NCBI RefSeq assembly: GCF_000756305.1 | Contig: NZ_JRFE01000014.1 | Span: 758,004-822,003 of the forward strand | Origin: Myxosarcina sp. GI1 | GTDB taxonomy: Bacteria; Cyanobacteriota; Cyanobacteriia; Cyanobacteriales; Xenococcaceae | Direction: 5' to 3' | Length of the DNA stretch: 64,000 bases | Part shown: positions 56,253-64,000 of the stretch, one piece after another | How the letters are laid out: each line of letters starts with the position of its first letter | Position numbering within the stretch: position 1 is the first letter of the stretch | Program-made: the position numbers and the translations under genes | Notes under the pieces: model-generated | The model's database searches: none | What the model saw: only the letters and a program-made list of their open reading frames with translations | What the model was told of the DNA's origin: nothing

Positions 56253-58454
56253 CTAATTTTTCACGATCGCGCCAAAATCAGCTAAAACTCTGGCATGATT
56301 GCGTAACAAACCAAGCAAGTTGAGGCGGTTGCGGCGCACGTCGGGATTTTCTGCCATAATTAACACGCTTTCTTCGCCATCGAAAAAGCTACTGACAATA
56401 GGGGCAATTTCTGCCAAACTATCGACTAATAATTGATAGTTGCGCTGTTCTTGTGCCGCCTGAGTTTTGGGAACTAATTCCAATAGTCGTTCGTAAAAAG
56501 CTGCTTCAGAAGGACTTTCAAACAAATCGGGGTTTACTAACTTTTGGGGATCTAAAGCTTGAGTGTCTAAATCACGGCGGTCTGAAATGGGCGAGAATCG
56601 CTCCAGTTTGCCCTCGCCCATCGCCACCTTGCCTTTTACTGCTAATCTTGCCGAACGGTTGACGGTTTCATAAATTTCATCTAGCTTGCCGTTGTCGCGA
56701 ATTTGCTGTAAAAATGTAGCGCGGTCGCGAACGTCTAAGAGATCGTTCAAAGCTCGTTCGGTATATTCTGCATCTGCATCGCCTAAAACAGCATTAACCA
56801 AATCGTAATCGATGTTTTTTTCGTCTTGTAATAAAGTCCGCAATCGCTGCATAAAAAATTCCTGTATCGCAGCAACAGGAGACGATCGTTCTGGATGAGC
56901 GGCTAAGAAATCTGTAGCACCTTGTCTAATTAGTAGAGCTAAATTTAGATCTAAGTTAGCCTCCCAAATAATCGCAACAATGCCGTTGGCAGCACGACGC
57001 AAAGCAAAAGGATCGGACGAACCTGTAGGAATCATTTCCAAGCCGAAAATGCTCACTAAGGTATCTAATTTATCGGCTATTGCTACTACCTGTCCGTTTA
57101 AAGTAGCGGGCATTATATCTTCTGCACCTCTAGGTAGGTAATGCTCGAAAATTCCTCTGGCAACTGTTTCTGATTCACCACTAACTAAAGCGTACTTTTC
57201 GCCCATGACTCCCTGTAGCTCTGGGAATTCATAGACCATCTGAGTTACCAAATCGGCTTTGCAAAGTAAGGCGGTACTTTCAATTTCGCTGCGCTCTGCT
57301 TCGCTTAAATCCAGCTGTTCGGCAATGGAACTAGCTATTTCCATAATGCGATCGACTTTATCACGCATCGTACCTAGATCTTCTTGAAAAGTTACAGTTT
57401 CTAGCTGGGGTAAATAAGTTTCGAGATGTTCGTCACAATCTGCTTTATAAAAAAATTGAGCGTCTGCAAGTCTGGCTTGAATTACTCTTTGGTTACCCTC
57501 AGAAATTATCTCTCTTTTAGCGGGATCGCCATTAGAAATCGTGATAAAGTAAGGAAGCAAGGTATCTTGGCTAATATCTTGCTTTACAGGAAAATAACGC
57601 TGGTGAGTTACCATCACGGTAGTAATTACTTCAGTAGGAAGACTGAGAAAATTGTCTTTAAATTTACCCGTAATTGCAGTAGGATATTCAACTAAATTGA
57701 CGACTTCTTGCAGCAGATCGGGGAAAACGTCGGCAGTACCCTTAACTTTATTGGCTTCAGCTTCAATTTCAGATATTATTTTCTGCTGGCGTATGTCGGG
57801 ATCGACTTCTATATAAGCCGATTGCATAGTTTCTAGATAAGCAGTGGCATGGGGAATAGAGACGGGTTGGGGATGCAAGACGCGATGACCTCTAGATAAG
57901 CGATCGCTCTCGATAGTTTCCGAGCCATTAACCAACTTTACAGGTAAAATAGCATCGTCAAGCAAAGCTACTAGCCAGCGAATCGGACGAGGAAAACGCA
58001 AGTCGCCATCTCCCCAGCGCATAAAACGCTTGCCTTCTAAACCCGTAATCCATTGCGGACATAGTTCCTGTAAAATTTCAGCCGCAGCGCGCCCTTGTAT
58101 TTGCTTATAAACAAAAACAAATTCTCCTTTAGGAGTATCTCTAATTTCCAAATCTTCTACAGCTACTTCTTGCTTGCGGGCAAAACCTAATGCGGCTTTA
58201 GTAGGTTGTCCGTCTTTAAATGCGGCTTTGGCAGGTGGACCTTTAATTTCTTCGGTGCGATCGCTCTGTTGTGAGGGAAGATCTGTAATCAATATCGCTA
58301 AACGTCGCGGAGTTCCGTATATTTTAATGTCTGATGGTGTTAGAAATACCTCTGAGAGAGATTGAGAAATTTTATTTTGCCATTGGGCGATCGCACTACT
58401 GACAAAATCTGCTGGCAGTTCTTCTGTACCTACTTCCAATAAAAAATTAGACAT
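56253..58454 (-). CDS. glyS: Glycyl-tRNA synthetase beta subunit
   Basis: Beta subunit of the alpha2-beta2 glycyl-tRNA synthetase, needed for tRNA recognition and charging. The N-terminus [18 protein letters not shown] is diagnostic. Further blocks are [21 protein letters not shown] (here split), [12 protein letters not shown], and an HD-like region [10 protein letters not shown], with the C-terminal anticodon-binding DALR-type domain. At 733 residues it is slightly longer than usual. glyQ is not in the window, which is common in cyanobacteria. Confidence 0.97.
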   Translation of the reverse strand: MSNFLLEVGTEELPADFVSSAIAQWQNKISQSLSEVFLTPSDIKIYGTPRRLAILITDLPSQQSDRTEEIKGPPAKAAFKDGQPTKAALGFARKQEVAVEDLEIRDTPKGEFVFVYKQIQGRAAAEILQELCPQWITGLEGKRFMRWGDGDLRFPRPIRWLVALLDDAILPVKLVNGSETIESDRLSRGHRVLHPQPVSIPHATAYLETMQSAYIEVDPDIRQQKIISEIEAEANKVKGTADVFPDLLQEVVNLVEYPTAITGKFKDNFLSLPTEVITTVMVTHQRYFPVKQDISQDTLLPYFITISNGDPAKREIISEGNQRVIQARLADAQFFYKADCDEHLETYLPQLETVTFQEDLGTMRDKVDRIMEIASSIAEQLDLSEAERSEIESTALLCKADLVTQMVYEFPELQGVMGEKYALVSGESETVARGIFEHYLPRGAEDIMPATLNGQVVAIADKLDTLVSIFGLEMIPTGSSDPFALRRAANGIVAIIWEANLDLNLALLIRQGATDFLAAHPERSSPVAAIQEFFMQRLRTLLQDEKNIDYDLVNAVLGDADAEYTERALNDLLDVRDRATFLQQIRDNGKLDEIYETVNRSARLAVKGKVAMGEGKLERFSPISDRRDLDTQALDPQKLVNPDLFESPSEAAFYERLLELVPKTQAAQEQRNYQLLVDSLAEIAPIVSSFFDGEESVLIMAENPDVRRNRLNLLGLLRNHARVLADFGAIVKN

Positions 58455-58586
58455 AAATAATAAATAATATATATTAGCGATAACCTGATAGTTTAAACAG
58501 AATAACAGCTATCGGTAACTGCTTCCAAGCAAAGAGCGAGAGGGGCAAGGCACTGCCTTACCCGTACAGAGGTTCAAACATTTTAC

Positions 58587-59453
58587 CTACTCGTCAGCCA
58601 AAAATTCTCTGATGTATTGATTTACTAATATTGGCTGTTCTTGCTGTACCCAGTGGCTACAGTTGGGAATGTATTTAATTTGTAAATCTCTTACGTAAGC
58701 TTCCGTACCATAGGTTAATTCTTTCCCCAACGCAGTATCTTTTTCACCCCAAATCATCAGGGTAGGAATATCTAAAATGCCCCAGGTGCGATCGCGATTG
58801 AATAACTCTTTACCGATACAGCGATAATAATTAATCATTGCCGTCAAAGCACCGCGTTTGGCTGCGGCATCTTTAAAAGCGTTGAGATCTTCTGTAGTAA
58901 AAGCCGATTTGTCGATCGCCATGTCGTAAAACATTGAGGAAATTAGCTGGTAGTCATTAGCTTGTAACATTAATTCTGGTAGCCATGGTAACTGAAAAGC
59001 AAATACATACCAACTTTTTTGTAGCTGCTGGGGAGTTTTCAGCCCTTCAGCAAACTTGGCAGGATGGGGTATATTTAACACGATTAGCTTTTCCACCATT
59101 TCGGGATAGGCATAGGCAAAATTCCAGGCGATCGCTCCTCCCCAATCGTGTGCCACTAAAACACATTGTTCGTAGCCCAAACCTTCAATTACACCTCTAA
59201 CATCTCGAATTAGTTCGGACATAGCGTAAGCTTCAACCCTTTGAGGTTTATCGCTGTCGTTATAGCCACGCATATCGACAGCCACCGTATGATAATTGGC
59301 AGCAAATTCGCTTAGTTGATGCCGCCAAGAATACCAAAATTCGGGAAAGCCATGCAGCATTAGCATTAGCTTACCCTCTCCCTGGCTGACATAGTGTAAG
59401 TTAACTCCGTTGGTAGAGATGAATTGATGATTCGGGCTGCTAATAACCGACAT
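58587..59453 (-). CDS. Alpha/beta hydrolase, epoxide-hydrolase-like
   Basis: 288 residues. The oxyanion motif LHGFPEFWYSW and the nucleophile Asp103 in VAHDWGGA are the signature of soluble epoxide hydrolases and haloalkane dehalogenases. The acid and base follow, with His in NCSHWVQQEQP near residue 271. VDMRGYNDSDKP is also typical. The start is ATG. It lies 16 bases downstream of the phytoene/squalene-synthase-like gene, so the two are probably cotranscribed. The substrate is unknown; an epoxidised isoprenoid would suit the neighbour but is speculation. Confidence 0.85.
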   Translation of the reverse strand: MSVISSPNHQFISTNGVNLHYVSQGEGKLMLMLHGFPEFWYSWRHQLSEFAANYHTVAVDMRGYNDSDKPQRVEAYAMSELIRDVRGVIEGLGYEQCVLVAHDWGGAIAWNFAYAYPEMVEKLIVLNIPHPAKFAEGLKTPQQLQKSWYVFAFQLPWLPELMLQANDYQLISSMFYDMAIDKSAFTTEDLNAFKDAAAKRGALTAMINYYRCIGKELFNRDRTWGILDIPTLMIWGEKDTALGKELTYGTEAYVRDLQIKYIPNCSHWVQQEQPILVNQYIREFLADE

Positions 59454-59469
59454 ATTTTATAAATTATTC

Positions 59470-60294
59470 TTAAGCCAATTTCATCTTAGCGTTCTCGACT
59501 AAACTTAAAACATCGCTACGACTGAGCTTGACTTTTCCCAAAGCGATCGCTTCTAAAGTACCGTTAGCCAGTATTAAAGGAATCTGGCAAAAGTCCAAAG
59601 CGGGACTGTTTCTAGGTAAAGCATTAGTATAGAGTTGAGCTAACTTAAGCTGACGACGAGCGTAAGCCTGCATATCGCGATCGCTCCAGTTAATAGGAAA
59701 AAAACTAACTCCGCGTTTTAGATCGTCCTGCTGATTGCGAACGATATTAACTGCTTGTAAGCCACGTCCAAAACCAATGGCATGAGAGCGATTGGTTTTA
59801 GTGCCATCGTACCAAGCCCAAAGATCGGACAGTAATAAACCCACAGAACCAGCTACGCTAAAGGTATAGCGATCTAAATCTGCTTCAGTTTCAATCTGCC
59901 AATTGTTTTCCGCCCAGTAAGCCATCCTATCTGCCATTGATGCCGTAGCATCCCAAATACGAGGCGCAATACTTTCAGGAGCAAAAACCGCCCATTCTCC
60001 AACTCGCAGCGATACTTCTGGTAGGTCATGACTATAAAGTTCTAACTCGGATGCAATATGACTATAATTGTCGCGATCGACAGTTGCTTGCAGTCCCAGG
60101 CTAATACTCCGCAACAGTCTGGCTTTGGTTCGATTGTCTAATTGGCTACTGTCTTCAATCTCATCGATCGCTCGCATGCACAAGTAAGCCGATGCTACTG
60201 CATCCTGTAGCTTTCCAGGTAAGCGGGCGATGGGAATATAAAAAGTTCTACTGTTTTGTTTTAGGATTTCTAAAGCTTGAGTCCGAAAATCCAT
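59470..60294 (-). CDS. Phytoene/squalene synthase-family protein, divergent
   Basis: 274 residues, all-helical trans-isoprenyl diphosphate synthase fold. The first aspartate motif is DEIED at residues 44-48 (after YLCMRA). The second, at 183-191, reads NIVRNQQDD, where active enzymes have NxxRDxxxD, so the first aspartate (residue 187) is asparagine. RTFYIPIARLP is in the N-terminal substrate region. It is distinct from standard CrtB and from longer squalene synthases. It may still condense prenyl diphosphates, or have altered activity. The start is ATG. The hydrolase gene downstream is likely in the same transcript. Confidence 0.78.
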   Translation of the reverse strand: MDFRTQALEILKQNSRTFYIPIARLPGKLQDAVASAYLCMRAIDEIEDSSQLDNRTKARLLRSISLGLQATVDRDNYSHIASELELYSHDLPEVSLRVGEWAVFAPESIAPRIWDATASMADRMAYWAENNWQIETEADLDRYTFSVAGSVGLLLSDLWAWYDGTKTNRSHAIGFGRGLQAVNIVRNQQDDLKRGVSFFPINWSDRDMQAYARRQLKLAQLYTNALPRNSPALDFCQIPLILANGTLEAIALGKVKLSRSDVLSLVENAKMKLA

Positions 60295-60493
60295 TAATTT
60301 AGCTCCTCACACTGACCGACGGTTATAATTCGAGCTTCGTCTGTTTAGGACGGAGTAATCTTTGACTTCTCGATAGCATACAACGAATATTCAAAATCGA
60401 GATTAGATTTTAGTTAAAAACTAAGATTTATTGTCAAAGTTAGCTAGTATTTGGAGCTTGGATAATTTTAAAGGATAACGCAATCTTGGTAGT

Positions 60494-60670
60494 TTATATC
60501 AGGTCGTATTGACGGCAAATAACGGCAAACAAGGCTGCTACTATAGTAATTGCCAGCGCGATCGCGGGATGTTGACCTTTGCTTACTGCAAACGAGGTTG
60601 CTATACCCGCACCAAGTCCAGCAACAAGACCCGCATTAATTAGTTCTTCAGTAGTATTTTTATCGTACAT
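60494..60670 (-). CDS. 58-residue hydrophobic protein
   Basis: A short frame from ATG at 60668-60670 to TAA at 60494. The protein starts MYDKNTTEELINAGLVAGLG and has two hydrophobic Ala/Gly/Val-rich segments (about 13-29 and 36-52) with a SKGQHP turn. The even, non-random composition and clean codon use suggest a real small membrane protein. No family recognised. It is alone in the 576-base gap between the isoprenoid and ferredoxin genes; the remainder of that gap holds no visible gene. Confidence 0.5.
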   Translation of the reverse strand: MYDKNTTEELINAGLVAGLGAGIATSFAVSKGQHPAIALAITIVAALFAVICRQYDLI

Positions 60671-60870
60671 GAGCGATGTCTTTTTAAATTTAATTTTAAA
60701 TTTGTGAGTTTATTCAAACTACCATCGTTAAGTTAGATAGACCTATAACCATCTGAAATACTGCAACTAAGCTTTAAATTAAGCTAATTTTCTTAACAAA
60801 ATTGAGTAGAGAGTGAGAAAATAATAAATTCAGTAGAGCAAGTGTTAATGAAAACAAATTTAGTATTTTA

Positions 60871-61191
60871 ATGTCTAAAACCTACACTGTTGAAATCAAA
60901 CATCAAGGTAAAACTAAAACTATTGAAGTTTCTGAATCCCAAACTATATTGCAAGCTGCAACTGATGCAGGAATGGATTTACCATATTCTTGTAGTGCTG
61001 GCGTTTGCACTACCTGCGCCGCTCAAATTGTTTCTGGCGAGGTCGAACAAAGTGAAGGCATGGGAGTATCTCCAGAATTACAGGCTGAAGGTTATGCTCT
61101 TTTATGCGTTTCCTATCCACGTTCCGATATTAAACTAGAAACTGAAAAAGAAGAAGCAGTATATCAAAGGCAGTTCGGACAGCCATCTTAA
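60871..61191 (+). CDS. Plant-type [2Fe-2S] ferredoxin
   Basis: 106 residues. The cluster ligands are Cys41, Cys46, Cys49 (CSAGVCTTC) and Cys79 (LLCVSYP). The usual PetF layout is kept, but SAGVCTTCA and a C-terminal extension KEEAVYQRQFGQPS set it apart from the main photosynthetic ferredoxin, so it is one of the minor isoforms. It could pass electrons to nitrite or nitrate reductase or other enzymes; which partner is unknown. Monocistronic, followed by a strong hairpin. Confidence 0.92.
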   Translation: MSKTYTVEIKHQGKTKTIEVSESQTILQAATDAGMDLPYSCSAGVCTTCAAQIVSGEVEQSEGMGVSPELQAEGYALLCVSYPRSDIKLETEKEEAVYQRQFGQPS

Positions 61192-61212
61192 ATTTTTTTT
61201 TCTAAAAATAAC

Positions 61213-61250
61213 GGGTAACTACCTATCTTTATAGAGATAGGTAGTTACCC
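61213..61250. terminator. Bidirectional terminator hairpin
   Basis: Arms GGGTAACTACCTATCT (61213-61228) and AGATAGGTAGTTACCC (61235-61250) are a perfect 16-bp stem with a six-base loop. It lies between the convergent ferredoxin and CHAT genes. On the minus strand it is followed by a T-rich stretch. Confidence 0.8.
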
Positions 61251-61312
61251 TGCTGCATTATTATTGGTTTATGGTTTGAAGTCTATTAATTTTCTTACGG
61301 CAAATCTCCTAA

Positions 61313-64000
61313 TTAGTTCCAGTTGCCTATTAAAGTAAATGCCGACCAAAAATAAGGGTGTGAGAGTTCTAGCGTTCCATGAGGAAATTCAGCAGGCAAT
61401 GCTACAGAATCACCTTTAGTTAGTTCAATCCTGCCATCATCTACTAAAACTTTGCCTTCTAACATAGCTAACTGGGTTTGTCGTAAAGCCTCGGCTTTAG
61501 TTAAAGTATCTCCCAGGCGATCGTAAAATTCACTCATCAAAGCCAAAGTACCAAGATCGCTGATATACCAAAGGCTAGCTAAAGCCGACTTTACTCCTGC
61601 CTGAACGGCTAAACCAGCAAATCCTAATTCCGCTTCTTCATCGCCTAAAGCAGTTTGACAAGCACTAAGAACTAATAATTCTACTGGCGTAGTGTCACTA
61701 CTATTCCAACCTAGTTCGTCAGAAATAGTTCTTAATTCAGATAAATTCAGCTTTTCATTATAAAACTGAATATAAGAATTATTCAAACTACCTTTTTGAA
61801 ATGCAGCGTGAGTACCTAAATGAATAATAGGAAATCTTTGTGCGGCAAGATTTTGAGCTTTAAAGTTAGCAATAGTAAATTGCTCGTTGAGAAATATTTC
61901 TCCCTGGCGAGGATCGCTAACTATCTTTTGTAGTTCGATTGGCATGGTAGGTAAAGCAGCTTGTTCGGCAAATTTAGAAGCTCCCATTGCCAAAATAGAA
62001 CCTTGATTGAGGTTGACATAACGAGTATCTGTCAGACCAAAACTAGGAACTAAAGCAACGGCATATTTCTCGATCAAAAATTGCTTACCATCGTTTAGAG
62101 CGGCAATTGGTAACAAACGCAATCCCGAATCCATTGAAAAAACTAAAACATCAACATTATTAGCTTCTAACTCTGCTTCAATTGGTTCTATTAATAACTG
62201 ATAGAGTTTTTGCGCGGAGTTGATATAGCTAGTCTGTCTGAGATTTCTAACATTGCTCACTTCTTCACGAAATTGGGTAGCTATAGCTAATACGTCACTT
62301 CGCGAGGCATTTTGAACGGTTTTTCTTATGTTTGCTGGTTGCGTATTGCTTAAAGTAGCAGCACTAATTTTAGTAGAGGCAATCTGAGGGTTGTCCAAAG
62401 CAGATTTGTTTACAGTAGGCAATACTACGAAAGTTTCTAGTTGATTCGACTGGAGCGACACATTAATAAATGCAGCTTTTTTACCAGTTTGCAGCCAGAG
62501 CTGTCCCAATCTTTGTGAGATTTCGGTAGTTGAAGGAGGTTTACCATAAATTTGTAAACCAGAAGTATCAATTAGTTGAGTTGCCTGAAACTCCTCTTGT
62601 AGCTGGATTGCTACATCGAAATCTGACTGCTGTACTTGGACTTCATAAGCTAGACGATCTACCTCAGGCTCAAAGTCAGATTGCCGCTCTTCTTCCTTGG
62701 CTTTGTCTGTAGATTCTTCAGACTCTTGCTCTTGAGAATCTGATTCTGCTTCAGCTGATTCTTCAGCTACGGTTTCTTCTTGTGTTTCTACTTCTGTTTC
62801 AATAGAATCAGGCTCGATCGCTTCTAATTCGGTTTCTTGCAAATCAGCCGATTCTGTCTCTAGTTCGGTTTCTGTTTCATTCTCACTAGAAGTATTTGAT
62901 TCGATAGTAGCAACTGGCTCCTCTGCATTCAATTCATTTTCTGTGTCAGATGAACTAGTTTCAACCTCAGTTTCTGATTCTGCTTCAGCCGATTCTTCAG
63001 CTACGGTTTCTTCTTGTGTTTCTACTTCTGTTTCAATAGAATCAGGCTCGATCGCTTCTAATTCGGTTTCTTGCAAATCAGCCGATTCTGACTCTAGTTC
63101 GGTTTCTGTTTCATTTTCATTGGAAGTATTTGACTCAGTAGTAGCAATTGGCTCTTCTGCATTTAAGTCAACTTCCGTGCCAGATAAACTATCAACTTTT
63201 GTTTCAGTAGAAGTTGTTTCTAAATTGCCAGCTTCGTTAACTTCAGCAGTAGATTCTACAACCGCAGATTCGCTATTTCCCTCCGCGAGAGCTTTCATTA
63301 CTGTTTCATTAATAATTTCTGGAGAAGTTTCAATACCAGTATTATTTTGACCATCAAAATTTTCAAAGCTAGCTTCTGCTGTTGATTCTGATTCTACAGA
63401 TTCTGGAGTTTCAGTTATCGTATCAGCTTCAGCATCAATTGCATCAGTTATGTCAGGAGTATCTATAACATCGACATCAGCTTCTGTATCAGCTGTATCA
63501 AGAGTCTCTGTACCAGTTGTATCGGTGACATCAATATCAGTTCCAGTGAGAGTTTCAGGAATCTCGAGAGTCTCAGTTACAGGGGTTTCAGTTCCAGGGG
63601 TTTCGGGAGTCTCAGTTACAGGGGTTTCGGGTGTTTCAGTTACAGGAGTCTCAGTTACAGGAGTCTCGGGAGTTCCAGGGATTTCGGAAGTTCCAGGAGT
63701 CTCGGGAGTCTCAGTTACAGGAGTTTCAGTTCCAGGAGTCTCGGGAGTTTCAGTTACAGGAGTCTCGGGAGTTTCAGTTCCAGGGGTTTCTGTTTCAGGA
63801 GTCTCAGTTACAGGAGTCTCGGGAGTTCCAGTTCCAGGAGTCTCAGTTACAGGGGTTTCTGTTCCAGGAGTTTCGGGAGTCTCAGTTACAGGGGTTTCTG
63901 TTCCAGGAGTTTCAGTTCCAGGAGTCTCGGAAGTTCCAGGGGTTTCAGTTACAGGAGTCTCAGTTACAGGGGTTTCTGTTCCAGGAGTTTCAGTTCCAGG
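61313..64000 (-). CDS. CHAT-domain protein with long acidic and Pro-Thr-Glu repeat region, partial
   Basis: The frame stays open from the stop at 61313 to the window edge, so at least 895 residues are present and the start is outside. An internal ATG at 63296-63298 is not taken as the start because codons upstream have no stop and keep the same composition. The C-terminal part (about 61316-62650) is a CHAT caspase-like peptidase domain with catalytic His in IIHLGTHAAF and Cys in LVLSACQTALGDEEA. Before it lie an acidic Glu/Ser/Thr-rich stretch with a 78-codon-period duplication, and a PVTET/PGTET repeat. CHAT proteins act in stress, defence or programmed-death pathways, usually after TPR repeats; none is visible here. 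Confidence 0.85.
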   Translation of the reverse strand, partial: PGTETPGTETPVTETPVTETPGTSETPGTETPGTETPVTETPETPGTETPVTETPGTGTPETPVTETPETETPGTETPETPVTETPETPGTETPVTETPETPGTSEIPGTPETPVTETPVTETPETPVTETPETPGTETPVTETLEIPETLTGTDIDVTDTTGTETLDTADTEADVDVIDTPDITDAIDAEADTITETPESVESESTAEASFENFDGQNNTGIETSPEIINETVMKALAEGNSESAVVESTAEVNEAGNLETTSTETKVDSLSGTEVDLNAEEPIATTESNTSNENETETELESESADLQETELEAIEPDSIETEVETQEETVAEESAEAESETEVETSSSDTENELNAEEPVATIESNTSSENETETELETESADLQETELEAIEPDSIETEVETQEETVAEESAEAESDSQEQESEESTDKAKEEERQSDFEPEVDRLAYEVQVQQSDFDVAIQLQEEFQATQLIDTSGLQIYGKPPSTTEISQRLGQLWLQTGKKAAFINVSLQSNQLETFVVLPTVNKSALDNPQIASTKISAATLSNTQPANIRKTVQNASRSDVLAIATQFREEVSNVRNLRQTSYINSAQKLYQLLIEPIEAELEANNVDVLVFSMDSGLRLLPIAALNDGKQFLIEKYAVALVPSFGLTDTRYVNLNQGSILAMGASKFAEQAALPTMPIELQKIVSDPRQGEIFLNEQFTIANFKAQNLAAQRFPIIHLGTHAAFQKGSLNNSYIQFYNEKLNLSELRTISDELGWNSSDTTPVELLVLSACQTALGDEEAELGFAGLAVQAGVKSALASLWYISDLGTLALMSEFYDRLGDTLTKAEALRQTQLAMLEGKVLVDDGRIELTKGDSVALPAEFPHGTLELSHPYFWSAFTLIGNWN
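62741..63165. repeat. Two-copy 234-base-period repeat inside the CHAT gene
   Basis: The block starting TGATTCTGCTTCAGC occurs at 62741 and again at 62975, nearly identical over about 190 bases each. It encodes two copies of a segment containing ADLQETELEAIEPDSIETEV. The copies are in frame, so the protein carries a 78-residue-period duplication. Confidence 0.8.
63558..64000. repeat. 15-base repeat array encoding PVTET/PGTET
   Basis: On the plus strand the units are variants of CAGGAGTCTCAGTTA, about 30 in number and reaching the window edge. In the CHAT frame (minus strand) they encode P-V-T-E-T and P-G-T-E-T units, with some shortened to P-E-T. Synonymous differences between units show that protein sequence, not DNA, is conserved. 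It looks like an extended, possibly glycosylated, linker. Confidence 0.85.

Noticed and set aside
63558..64000. CRISPR-like or satellite array at the right edge
   Set aside because: Units are 15 bases, lack spacers, and are in frame with the CHAT protein, encoding Pro-Thr-Glu pentads with synonymous variation.

Overview
The window is chromosomal DNA of a cyanobacterium. The octamer GCGATCGC (HIP1) is scattered through it. It also carries sasA, ppc, narB/nirA/nrtP, menB, sbtA/sbtB and bicA, a set typical of beta-cyanobacteria. Low G+C coding DNA and the mix of SbtA, BicA, NhaS3 and Mrp suggest a unicellular or colonial form from saline, brackish or alkaline water. A pleurocapsalean is possible, but that is inference. 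No rRNA, tRNA, CRISPR array or intact insertion sequence was recognised.

Layout. 0-9.4 kb: housekeeping genes (partial retropepsin-like protein, 2-hydroxyacid dehydrogenase, GFA-fold protein, ppc, sasA, GH57 branching enzyme, IscA/SufA). 9.6-18.4 kb: nitrate assimilation, with an RHH protein, an alr0857-like protein, nirA behind a long structured leader, nrtP, narB and the nitrate-reductase-associated protein. 18.6-25.2 kb: pnp, menB, a Cys-motif protein, a DciA/DUF721 protein, pgeF and a membrane protein. 25.5-35.9 kb: a single-strand inorganic-carbon and sodium block running, in transcription order, small membrane protein, bicA, nhaS3, sbtA, sbtB, small membrane protein, mrpC-D-E-F-G-(DUF4040)-B. 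The transporters bring in bicarbonate with Na+, and the antiporters expel the Na+. 36.3-40.2 kb: porin, membrane protein and Amt ammonium transporter.

40.8-49.6 kb is the most interesting region. It is a minus-strand set of amine-oxidising genes: DAO-type flavoenzyme, copper amine oxidase, tandem cupin, DUF3445 haem N-demethylase, its ferredoxin-type reductase, a DmmA-like zinc-ribbon protein, DUF1989 protein and an acyl-CoA-dehydrogenase-fold enzyme. It lies beside amt. Its first gene is preceded by a textbook NtcA promoter: GTA-N8-TAC, exactly 22 bases, then TAN3T. I infer a nitrogen-control regulon that strips ammonium from N-methylated or primary amines.

49.8-56.2 kb: an EamA exporter, three small secreted proteins (two like g-type lysozyme inhibitors), a broken MliC-like gene, and a fusion of DUF1400, alpha/beta hydrolase and a solute-binding domain. 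56.2-64 kb: glyS, an epoxide-hydrolase-like protein, a divergent phytoene/squalene synthase-like protein, a 58-residue membrane protein, a [2Fe-2S] ferredoxin, and a CHAT-domain protein running off the right edge through a long Pro-Thr-Glu repeat.

Mobile or decayed DNA includes two copies of one MITE-like family (25.36 and 51.76 kb), another inverted-repeat element (22.34 kb), a VOC-family gene with a nonsense codon (40.38 kb) and a DUF433 antitoxin remnant (25.25 kb). The sbtA-sbtB stretch is visibly richer in G+C than its neighbours, which suggests transfer.
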